A program made the position numbers and the translations under genes. Shown here piece by piece: positions 1 through 5,903 of a stretch of 9,593 nt of DNA (its first letter is position 1; every line of letters starts with the position of its first letter). The notes beneath the pieces were generated by a model. It made no database searches, was not told where the DNA came from, and worked only from the letters and a program-made list of their open reading frames with translations. The stretch is from RGIG3009 sp964433065 (GTDB lineage: Bacteria; Bacillota; Clostridia; Oscillospirales; Acutalibacteraceae), in the NCBI GenBank assembly GCA_964433065.1, contig CAYSPZ010000062.1:1-9593 (forward strand), given 5' to 3'.

Positions 1-55
1 GAGCATTCGCTTGACGTGCGAAGGGTCAGCGGTTCAAGTCCGTTAACGTCCACCA
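1..55 (+). tRNA. tRNA-Val(GAC), 3' part only (5' end outside window)
   Basis: Only the part from the end of the D-arm onward is present. The anticodon stem is 6-10 (TTCGC) paired with 18-22 (GCGAA). It closes the 7-base loop TTGACGT, with anticodon GAC at 13-15, which reads the valine codons GUC and GUU. The T-arm is AGCGG / TTCAAGT / CCGTT, ending at 44. The acceptor 3' strand is 45-51, the discriminator is A52, and CCA at 53-55 is genome-encoded. The acceptor 5' strand and most of the D-arm lie outside the window, so acceptor pairing cannot be checked. A terminator hairpin begins at the next base, so this is probably the last gene of its transcript. Confidence 0.9.
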
Positions 56-100
56 GAAAAGAAACACCTTTTGTCTACCAGACAAAAGGTGTTTCTTTTC
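56..100 (+). terminator. Perfect 20-bp terminator hairpin behind tRNA-Val
   Basis: The left arm 56-75 and right arm 81-100 are exact reverse complements around the 5-base loop TACCA. The outer part of the stem is A-rich on the left and ends in TTTCTTTTC on the right, so the U-tract is partly inside the stem. It starts immediately after the tRNA CCA end. The symmetry means it could also stop transcription arriving from the right. Confidence 0.8.
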
Positions 101-103
101 AAC

Positions 104-264
104 TAAATCCGCCCTTGCGGACGGGATAAATCCCACTTAGTAGGATGAAGTCACTTCGTGATGAAATTCGACTTCGTCGAGAGATGGACGGATTTAATTT
201 CATCTGCACAGCAGATTTCATCCGAGCAAAGCTCGGATTTCATCGCGCCTTGCGCGATTTCATT
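104..264. repeat. Array of mini-hairpins with ATTTCATC linkers
   Basis: This non-coding stretch is built from short perfect hairpins with 3-4 base loops: 108-121 (TCCGC/GCGGA), 123-134 (GGGA/TCCC), 151-161 (TCAC/GTGA), 168-180 (TCGAC/GTCGA), 202-216 (ATCTGC/GCAGAT), 220-238 (ATCCGAGC/GCTCGGAT) and 242-258 (ATCGCGC/GCGCGAT). The octamer ATTTCATC recurs at 197, 215 and 237, with ATTTCATT at 257, and its reverse complement is at 160-167. An outer inverted pair, 104-114 with 186-196, matches 10 of 11 positions and encloses the first four hairpins. I see no ORF, transposase or target duplication. It most resembles a dispersed palindromic intergenic repeat (REP- or MITE-like), but copy number elsewhere cannot be judged from here. 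Confidence 0.7.
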
Positions 265-305
265 GAAAAGTTTTGTGTGCGCTGATATCGTCTTGACATA
301 GTTAA

Positions 306-346
306 GCCCCCTATTGCAGGTATCATCCTGCAGTAGGGGGCATTTT
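306..346. terminator. 15-bp GC-rich hairpin terminator at 3' side of the sugar operon
   Basis: Arms 306-320 and 327-341 pair over 15 bp with one T/G wobble, around the loop TATCAT. On the plus strand the stem is followed by ATTTTAT, a modest U-tract. On the minus strand the following bases are TTAACTAT, which is weaker. It lies about 65 bases beyond the stop codon of the minus-strand isomerase gene and is the only strong stem there, so it probably ends that operon. No plus-strand gene lies between the tRNA terminator and this hairpin. A much weaker stem lies at 354-370 (GTCCG/CGGAC). I see nothing else in 265-405. Confidence 0.6.
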
Positions 347-405
347 ATCTATCGTCCGTTTTTACCGGACTTGTTCGAAATATTGTCGTCGGGGTTTGTT
401 TGTAA

Positions 406-1239
406 TTAAAGACCGAAGGTTTCTTTGAGGTATTGGCGGCTTTGACGCATGGCTTCCATCGGTTCGATGTCGGTGAAATAATCTTGTTCGACGATCAGCA
501 CTTTTACGTCGACATCCTCACAGGCGGAAAGGATCTCCGCCATACTGTTACGTCCTTGCCCGAGCGGAACCAGACGGAAATCGCTTTTGCTCTCAGCATC
601 GCCGATATCTTTGCCGCTCGCGTCGATCAACGCGAACGGTTGATCGTCACGCAGTTCACTGCAAGCAAAATCTTTCAAATGAACCACGTTGATGCGGTCG
701 CCGTATTTGCGGATGTATTCCGCCGCGTTCACCTGACCGTAGGTCATCCAGCAGGTGTCCGGTTGAGGGTCCAGATAACCGTCCAACTCTTCCATCATAA
801 TGTCGTACAGGTAACGGTCCCCCATCTTTTTGAATTCAAAGTTGTGATTGTGATACAAAAGGGTCATACCGTTTGCCTTTGCACCCTTGGAAACCGTAAT
901 AAAATCGGCTTTGACCGCTTCCCAGTTGGGGGTATCGGGTTGGTTTTCGGGGCCTAACCACGGAACAACGATATGTTTGATACCGTAGGTCTTAAAGTAA
1001 TCAAACGCTTCCTGACCTTTTTCCAAAAAGAGTTCGTAGCCCTGATGTGCGGAGAAAACTTTCAGTCCGATCTCGTCCAGCAACGCTTTGATCTCTTCGG
1101 CGGTCTTATCGGCGTAGTAGCCGGCAAATTCAACGTAGTCGTAGCCCATCTCTTTGACGGCGCGAAGGGTACCTTCGAAATCGTTACGAAGATCGTCGCG
1201 TACACTATACAGTTGAATACCGACCGGAATCTTTTTCAT
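406..1239 (-). CDS. Sugar phosphate isomerase/epimerase family protein (xylose isomerase-like TIM barrel)
   Basis: A 277-aa cytoplasmic protein of the AP-endonuclease-2/xylose-isomerase-like TIM-barrel family, which contains IolE, hydroxypyruvate isomerase and ketose 3-epimerase relatives. Visible landmarks are the N-terminal GIQLYSVRDD strand, H65 (SAHQG), the HNHNFEF segment with E135, D161 in DTCW, H187 in VVHLKD, and E251 in VEQD. E135, D161, H187 and E251 fit the usual E-D-H-E divalent metal site of the family. The start is the ATG at 1239, because GGAGG (1246-1250) sits 6 bases upstream. The frame stays open for 11 more codons, but those lie within the upstream gene. Only one base separates it from the upstream oxidoreductase stop, and its ribosome binding site is inside that gene, so translation is probably coupled. 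The substrate is unknown; the pairing suggests an oxidised or keto sugar. Confidence 0.88.
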   Translation of the reverse strand: MKKIPVGIQLYSVRDDLRNDFEGTLRAVKEMGYDYVEFAGYYADKTAEEIKALLDEIGLKVFSAHQGYELFLEKGQEAFDYFKTYGIKHIVVPWLGPENQPDTPNWEAVKADFITVSKGAKANGMTLLYHNHNFEFKKMGDRYLYDIMMEELDGYLDPQPDTCWMTYGQVNAAEYIRKYGDRINVVHLKDFACSELRDDQPFALIDASGKDIGDAESKSDFRLVPLGQGRNSMAEILSACEDVDVKVLIVEQDYFTDIEPMEAMRQSRQYLKETFGL

Positions 1240-1240
1240 A

Positions 1241-2404
1241 TTATACCTCCGGAATGTCGATAACGACCTCACGACCCAATGCGGACGATTTCATAATACC
1301 GTCGATGATCGCCTGATTGTACAGGATCTCGGAAGACGGAACGGGCGCGGGGGTGCCGTTCTTGCAAGCGTCGAGGAAGGTACGGATCTTCAGGTCAAAG
1401 AGGCTTTCGCCCATTTCAATGATCGGGATCTTGGTTTCGGTCTGTAAGCCGGCGACTTCGTGGTAGAGGATCATCTCACCGCCGACGGTGCCGTTCCAGC
1501 ATTCGGTGGAGGGGATCCGCAGACCGCCTTCGGTACCGAGAATGATGGTATCGCCGGGGGTATCCATATTCATTGCCCACGCAATACGGAAGTCAAGAAC
1601 GATATCCCCTTCGAGGCGGATAAATGCCGCGCCGAAATCATCAACACCAAATTTCTCAGCGTATTCGGGGTGGGTGGGATAATAGCTCGGACGGGTGCCG
1701 AAATAGGAAGATTTGAAGCCGCTGACGGTCAACGGTTTCGGATAACCGATCGCGTTAAGTACCATATCAAGCGAATAGCAGCCGATATCGCCGAGCGCGC
1801 CGATACCCGCGGTCTCGTCTTCGATGAAGGTGGTGCCGAACGGGGTCGGGATACCGCGACGTCTGCCGCCGCCCGTTTGAATGTAATAGATTTTACCGAG
1901 AACACCCGATTCGCAGATCTTTTTGATCTCTTTCATATTGGCGTCCATACGAGGTTGGAAACCGATGGAGAGGACTTTGCCGCTTTCTTTTTCGGCGCGG
2001 ATGATGTCGACCGCCTCTTTGGTGGTGACACACATCGGTTTTTCGAGAAGGACGTTAATACCTTTTTTCAGTGCATAAATGGTGGGTGCTGCGTGTTGGC
2101 GGTTGTAGGTGCAGACCGACACTGCGTCAAGTTGCAAACTGTCATCGTCCAACATTTCTTCGTGGGACTGATAGCATTTAGCATCTTTGATATTCCATTT
2201 TTCAAAAAACGCCTTTGCTTTACCGGGAACGATATCCGCGCCGGCAACGATCTCGACGTCGGGTTGGTTCAGATATGCTTGCATATGTGCACCCGCGATC
2301 CAACCGGTACCGATGATACCGACACGGAGTTTACGGGTTGCATCGACCGACGTTTTCTCTTGATTTTCTTTGAATGCGTCCAAACTGGTGGTGGTTCCTG
2401 CCAT
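1241..2404 (-). CDS. Gfo/Idh/MocA family NAD(P)-dependent oxidoreductase
   Basis: A 387-aa protein. After a polar N-terminal extension of about 25 residues comes a Rossmann fold with GIIGTGWIAGAH (29-40). The family EKP motif follows at 121-123, where the lysine is the usual catalytic and cofactor-contacting residue. The C-terminal alpha/beta substrate domain contains GALGDIGCYSLD (202-213). Family members oxidise or reduce a sugar or polyol hydroxyl with NAD(P). At the position where many members have the catalytic His of DxGxH, this one has Y210, as glucose-fructose oxidoreductase does. The start is ATG at 2404, with GGGGG (2413-2417) as the Shine-Dalgarno. A TTG at 2419 would add five residues but overlaps that site. 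It is the first gene of a two-gene operon with the isomerase and has its own promoter. The substrate cannot be told from the sequence. Confidence 0.9.
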   Translation of the reverse strand: MAGTTTSLDAFKENQEKTSVDATRKLRVGIIGTGWIAGAHMQAYLNQPDVEIVAGADIVPGKAKAFFEKWNIKDAKCYQSHEEMLDDDSLQLDAVSVCTYNRQHAAPTIYALKKGINVLLEKPMCVTTKEAVDIIRAEKESGKVLSIGFQPRMDANMKEIKKICESGVLGKIYYIQTGGGRRRGIPTPFGTTFIEDETAGIGALGDIGCYSLDMVLNAIGYPKPLTVSGFKSSYFGTRPSYYPTHPEYAEKFGVDDFGAAFIRLEGDIVLDFRIAWAMNMDTPGDTIILGTEGGLRIPSTECWNGTVGGEMILYHEVAGLQTETKIPIIEMGESLFDLKIRTFLDACKNGTPAPVPSSEILYNQAIIDGIMKSSALGREVVIDIPEV

Positions 2405-2430
2405 AAAAATGACCCCCAATATAATAAGTT

Positions 2431-2452
2431 TGACATCCCGTTGGAACTGTCA
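2431..2452. promoter_or_regulatory. Operator-like dyad over the predicted transcription start of the sugar operon
   Basis: A 22-bp imperfect inverted repeat has perfect TGACA/TGTCA ends. Inside them, TTCC can face GGGA if one G is bulged. On the minus strand it begins about 5 bases after the -10 box, so it covers the expected +1. It could be a repressor operator or a small hairpin in the 5' leader. No regulator gene is in the window. Confidence 0.4.
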
Positions 2453-2457
2453 TCTTC

Positions 2458-2486
2458 TTTATATATTCTTTTTCGCCTTTTGTCAA
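2458..2486 (-). promoter_or_regulatory. Sigma-A promoter of the oxidoreductase/isomerase operon
   Basis: On the minus strand a perfect -35 TTGACA (2481-2486) is separated by 17 bases from a -10 TATAAA (2458-2463). The predicted start near 2451 gives a leader of about 45 bases before the ATG at 2404. The surrounding 2460-2540 is very A/T-rich. Confidence 0.75.
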
Positions 2487-2540
2487 TGATATTTTTTTAA
2501 TATTTTTGATCTTTTTAATGTTTTTGATATATAATTTGCA

Positions 2541-2577
2541 TAAGAAAAAATCCTTGTTCCAAAGAACAAGGATTTTT
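2541..2577 (-). terminator. Terminator of tRNA-Leu
   Basis: A 14-bp perfect hairpin, 2546-2559 with 2564-2577, has a 4-base loop. It is followed on the minus strand by a T-rich run (TTTTTTCTTA, counting the stem's last bases). The stem starts at the last base of the tRNA CCA, so terminator and mature tRNA end overlap by one base. It insulates the downstream sugar operon from tRNA transcription. Confidence 0.85.
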
Positions 2578-2661
2578 GGTGCGAGGAATGGGACTTGAAC
2601 CCACACGTCATTTGACACACGCACCTCAAACGTGCCTGTCTGCCGATTCCAGCATCCTCGC
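2577..2661 (-). tRNA. tRNA-Leu(GAG)
   Basis: An 85-base class II tRNA. The acceptor GCGAGGA pairs fully with TCCTCGC, the discriminator is A, and CCA is encoded at 2577-2579. The anticodon stem CACGT/GCGTG closes the loop TTGAGGT. Anticodon GAG lies at 2625-2627 (as CTC on the plus strand) and reads CUC and CUU. The long variable arm contains a short GTC/GAC stem, as expected for leucine tRNA, and the T-arm is GTGGG/TTCAAGT/CCCAT. It has its own promoter upstream and its own terminator downstream, so it is monocistronic. Confidence 0.95.
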
Positions 2662-2673
2662 GTAACATTCGGT

Positions 2674-2702
2674 ATTATACCACTGCATTTTACAGATGTC
2701 AA
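2674..2702 (-). promoter_or_regulatory. Fully consensus sigma-A promoter of tRNA-Leu
   Basis: On the minus strand, TTGACA (2697-2702), a 17-base spacer and TATAAT (2674-2679) match the housekeeping consensus at all 12 positions. The predicted start lies about 5 bases before the mature tRNA 5' end at 2661. This is a very strong promoter, as expected for a stable RNA. Confidence 0.9.
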
Positions 2703-2730
2703 CAGTTTTTCGCGATAGTTTTTTTATTTT

Positions 2731-2763
2731 GTTTATACGCAGTTCACAAATATCGTTTATACT
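2731..2763 (+). promoter_or_regulatory. Candidate promoter/operator region of the ABC transporter
   Basis: The intergenic DNA between the divergent tRNA-Leu and ABC transporter contains a plausible -10, TATACT, at 2758-2763, about 35 bases before the ATG. No matching -35 lies 15-19 bases upstream. The octamer GTTTATAC occurs twice, at 2731-2738 and 2755-2762, 24 bases apart, and the second copy overlaps the -10. A weak core promoter with spaced repeats suggests activator control, but this is inference only. Confidence 0.3.
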
Positions 2764-2796
2764 GGAAACGAAAACCATTACAGAAGGGTCTTGTGC

Positions 2797-5700
2797 ATGT
2801 TAGAACTTAAAAATATTCGCAAAGAATATCCTGCCGGAAATTTGACGGTACACGCACTTAAAGGAATCTCGCTTCAATTTCGGGATCACGAATTTGTATC
2901 GGTGTTGGGTCCGTCGGGGTGCGGCAAGACGACAATGCTCAATATCATCGGCGGTCTGGATCAATATACCGAAGGCGATCTGATCATCAACGGTACGTCG
3001 ACCAAACAGTTTAAAGATCGCAACTGGGACGCGTACCGCAATCACTCGATCGGGTTTGTGTTCCAGTCGTACAATCTTATCCCCCATCAAAGCGTGTTAC
3101 AGAACGTGGAACTCGCGTTGTCGTTGTCGGGAGTATCCAAACACGAACGGCGTCGCCGTGCAATCGAGGCGCTGGAGCAGGTCGGGTTAGGCGATCAATT
3201 GCGTAAAAAGCCGAGCGAAATGTCGGGCGGACAGATGCAACGCGTGGCGATCGCCCGTGCGTTAGTCAACAATCCTTCGATCATTCTGGCAGACGAACCG
3301 ACGGGTGCACTCGATACCGAAACCAGTGTACAGGTGATGGACATCTTAAAAGAGGTGTCAAAAGATCGTCTGGTCATTATGGTCACCCACAACCCCGATC
3401 TGGCACAAACGTATTCCACCCGTATCATTCGGATGTTGGACGGTGTCATCACCGACGATTCCGCACCGCTCACCGACGAGGAGTACCGCGCCGAGCAACA
3501 AAAAAAGGAAGCGTTAAGCGAGAATAAAAAGAAGGAAAAATTACCGTCGATGTCGTTTGCGACCTCGTTCGGTCTGTCACTGAAAAATCTGTTCACCAAA
3601 AAAGGACGGACGGCGCTCACCTCTTTTGCGGGCAGTATCGGTATCATCGGTATTGCGCTGATTTTAGCCGTTTCGCAGGGTATGACCCGTTACATTGACA
3701 TTCTGCAAGAGGATACCCTTTCCTCCTATCCCCTCACGTTGGAAGCGCAGCACATCGATGCGGGGTCATTGTTGCAGACCTTTATGGGCACTGCTTCATC
3801 CCACCACGAACATGACAAAGACGCGGTGTATCAGAAGTCGGTGGTATATGATCTGATCAATGCACTCAACAATCTGGATACCAACGAAAACGATCTCAAA
3901 TCGTTTAAAACGCATCTGGAAAAGATCCTTGACAACCAAGAAACTTTCCCCTCCCTGTACGAGGCAATCAACGGCGTTTCATATACTTACGATTTAGAGT
4001 TGCTCGTCTACACCAAAAACGTAGACGGTACCATCATTCGGTCGGACAGTTCCGAACTGTTACAAAAAATGGTAGCGGAATATATGGGGATGAATATGTC
4101 CAATATGACCGATTCGTCCTCGTCGTCGATGGCATCGATGTTTATGCCGGGCAGTGCGATGCAAGCCAATCTGTGGCAGGAGATATTGTCCGCGAAAGAC
4201 GGCGGATTGATCAATCCGTTGTTTGAAAAACAATACGATCTCATTCACGGGTCGTGGCCGAACGACTACAATGAAGTCGTGCTGGTGGTGGACGAGAACA
4301 ACGAGTTGGACGATATGACCTTGTACGCACTCGGTTTGAAATCGCAGGAAGAGATCGATGCGATCATGGATGCCGCCATCAATCAGACCGACATCGAATT
4401 CCCGTCGAAAAAATGGACGTACGAAGAGATCTGCGCAATGGAGTTCCGTACCATCTTGAATGCGGATTGTTATTCGCTGGACGATAAGACGGGGTTATAC
4501 AACGATCTGCGAGAAACCGAAGCAGGTCTTAAATACCTGTACGATAACGCGCTCAAATTGAAGGTGACCGGCATTATCCGCCCCAACGAGGATGCCGTTT
4601 CCACCATTCTTACCGGTTCGATCGGGTATACAAAAGCACTCACCGAATACGTCATCGAGCATACCAAAGAGTCGGCGGCGATCAAAGCGCAACTGGAAAA
4701 GCAAGATACCGATATCTTTACGGGATTACCGTTTAAAGAAACGAGCGGATCGTTGACCGACGAGGAAAAAGAAACCGAATTCCGTCAGTATATTGACGGG
4801 TTGTCGTTACAGGAAAAAGCCAATGCCTACGTGGAAATTATGAGCATTCCGTCCAAAGAACAACTGGACAGCAGTGTGAAGACCGCCATGAAGGATATGA
4901 CCCGTGACAAGATGGAAACGACACTCAAGCAGGCGCTTACCCAGCAAATGAGTTTGAGTGAAAGTGACGTAGAAGCCTATCTGTCGTCGATGAGCGACGA
5001 GGATATGACCGAGATGTACACCGAAATGGTCGCGGAACAGGTGAAGATGCAATATGCCAAGCAGGTGCAACAACAAATGGCGATGCTTAACACCGAACAG
5101 TTGGCAGGTGCATTAGCGATGGCGTTGCCGAATTACACCGCCGAACAATGCGCCGTATACTACGAAGAGTTGCTCACCTTCTCCGATTCGTCGTATGACG
5201 ACAATCTGCTGAAACTGGGATATCTGGATCTTAACTCCCCCTCTACCATCAATCTGTATGCCTCTACGTTTGAGGGGAAAGATACCATTGAAGCGATGAT
5301 CGAAGAGTACAACGACGGTGTGGAAGAATTGTCCCGCATCACCTATACCGACTACGTGGGCATTATGATCTCGTCCATCACCACCATCATCAACGCCATC
5401 ACCTACGTGTTGATCGCGTTCGTTGGGATCTCGCTCGTGGTATCCTCCATTATGATCGGTGTCATCACACTCATCTCGGTGCAGGAACGCACCAAAGAGA
5501 TCGGTATTCTCCGCGCCATCGGCGCTTCCAAACGCGAGGTGTCGAGTATGTTTAACGCGGAAACAATCATCATCGGTTTCACGTCGGGTCTGTTGGGTGT
5601 GGGTATCACCTACCTGTTGTGTATTCCCATCAATCTCTTACTCCACGCGTTGACCGGTATTGCCGCTTTGAATGCGTTCTTACCGGTGGAAGCCGCCGTT

Positions 5701-5802
5701 ATTCTGGTTGCCATCAGTGTGGTGCTCACCTTGATCTCAGGCATCATCCCCTCCCGCAGTGCCGCTAAGAAAGATCCCGTTGTGGCTTTGCGCACCGAAT
5801 AA
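2797..5802 (+). CDS. ABC transporter, ATPase fused to FtsX/MacB-type permease, large extracellular domain
   Basis: A 1001-aa protein. The N-terminal ATPase has Walker A GPSGCGKTT (38-46), Q-loop Q90, signature MSGGQ (142-146), Walker B IILADE (162-167) and H-loop H198. A charged linker (about 220-255) leads to TM1 (about 275-295). A predicted extracellular domain of about 560 residues follows, rich in Asp, Glu and Ser, and then three TM helices near 866-890, 922-950 and 964-985. QERTKEIGILRAIGAS after TM2 and the ending DPVVALRTE are classic for FtsX/MacB permeases. E. coli MacB is about 650 aa, so most of the extra length is extracellular. Relatives export or sense peptides, antibiotics or lipoproteins; the substrate here is unknown. 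The start is ATG 2797, with AAGGG about 8 bases upstream; a TTG two codons earlier is too close to that site. It is apparently monocistronic. Confidence 0.9.
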   Translation: MLELKNIRKEYPAGNLTVHALKGISLQFRDHEFVSVLGPSGCGKTTMLNIIGGLDQYTEGDLIINGTSTKQFKDRNWDAYRNHSIGFVFQSYNLIPHQSVLQNVELALSLSGVSKHERRRRAIEALEQVGLGDQLRKKPSEMSGGQMQRVAIARALVNNPSIILADEPTGALDTETSVQVMDILKEVSKDRLVIMVTHNPDLAQTYSTRIIRMLDGVITDDSAPLTDEEYRAEQQKKEALSENKKKEKLPSMSFATSFGLSLKNLFTKKGRTALTSFAGSIGIIGIALILAVSQGMTRYIDILQEDTLSSYPLTLEAQHIDAGSLLQTFMGTASSHHEHDKDAVYQKSVVYDLINALNNLDTNENDLKSFKTHLEKILDNQETFPSLYEAINGVSYTYDLELLVYTKNVDGTIIRSDSSELLQKMVAEYMGMNMSNMTDSSSSSMASMFMPGSAMQANLWQEILSAKDGGLINPLFEKQYDLIHGSWPNDYNEVVLVVDENNELDDMTLYALGLKSQEEIDAIMDAAINQTDIEFPSKKWTYEEICAMEFRTILNADCYSLDDKTGLYNDLRETEAGLKYLYDNALKLKVTGIIRPNEDAVSTILTGSIGYTKALTEYVIEHTKESAAIKAQLEKQDTDIFTGLPFKETSGSLTDEEKETEFRQYIDGLSLQEKANAYVEIMSIPSKEQLDSSVKTAMKDMTRDKMETTLKQALTQQMSLSESDVEAYLSSMSDEDMTEMYTEMVAEQVKMQYAKQVQQQMAMLNTEQLAGALAMALPNYTAEQCAVYYEELLTFSDSSYDDNLLKLGYLDLNSPSTINLYASTFEGKDTIEAMIEEYNDGVEELSRITYTDYVGIMISSITTIINAITYVLIAFVGISLVVSSIMIGVITLISVQERTKEIGILRAIGASKREVSSMFNAETIIIGFTSGLLGVGITYLLCIPINLLLHALTGIAALNAFLPVEAAVILVAISVVLTLISGIIPSRSAAKKDPVVALRTE

Positions 5803-5810
5803 ATCCATCA

Positions 5811-5850
5811 AAGCGGTCGGAAGTTTCTTCCGACCGCTTGCCTTATTTTC
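5811..5850 (+). terminator. Terminator of the ABC transporter gene
   Basis: A 12-bp perfect stem, AAGCGGTCGGAA (5811-5822) with 5828-5839, has the loop GTTTC. It begins 8 bases after the stop codon. The tail GCCTTATTTTC is only moderately U-rich. The right arm overlaps the -35 of the next promoter. Confidence 0.75.
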
Positions 5851-5866
5851 TTCTTTGGTATATAAT
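5838..5866 (+). promoter_or_regulatory. Sigma-A promoter of copA
   Basis: A perfect -10 TATAAT (5861-5866) lies 17 bases after TTGCCT (5838-5843), which matches the -35 consensus at 4 of 6 positions. The first two bases of the -35 are the last two of the preceding terminator stem. The start codon is about 30 bases past the expected +1. I found no CopY box (TACANNTGTA) and no CsoR-like G/C-rich dyad, so the copper regulation is not visible. Confidence 0.6.
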
Positions 5867-5903
5867 AAACGATGTAAAATCAGATAAATTCAGGAGAAAC
5901 AGT

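Noticed and set aside
104..264. CRISPR array or riboswitch
   Set aside because: The repeat unit is only 8 bases, spacing is 18-22 bases, and the intervening segments are self-complementary hairpins, not unique spacers. No gene follows in an orientation that a riboswitch could control.
1..305. Integrated mobile element next to the tRNA-Val 3' end
   Set aside because: There is no integrase, and no repeat of the tRNA 3' end elsewhere in the window. The flanking genes look like core or metabolic genes.
2331..2453. Short minus-strand ORF starting with an ATG almost at the predicted transcription start and overlapping the oxidoreductase start in another frame (could be a leaderless regulatory peptide)
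   Set aside because: It has no Shine-Dalgarno, its sequence after about residue 15 is the oxidoreductase read out of frame, and nothing in the peptide suggests a leader.
1460..2500. 346-codon plus-strand open frame opposite the oxidoreductase gene
   Set aside because: It is the antisense of a clear Gfo/Idh/MocA gene with good motifs. Its translation has no recognisable domain, and it lacks a ribosome binding site.
5838..5903. A 22-codon upstream extension of copA
   Set aside because: The extension runs through the terminator and promoter, and AGGAG fits the ATG at 5904, where the HMA domain begins.
5867..5903. Copper regulator site (CopY box or CsoR operator) in the copA leader
   Set aside because: I searched for TACANNTGTA and for a G/C-rich dyad; neither is present. 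GATGTAAAATC is not symmetrical enough.
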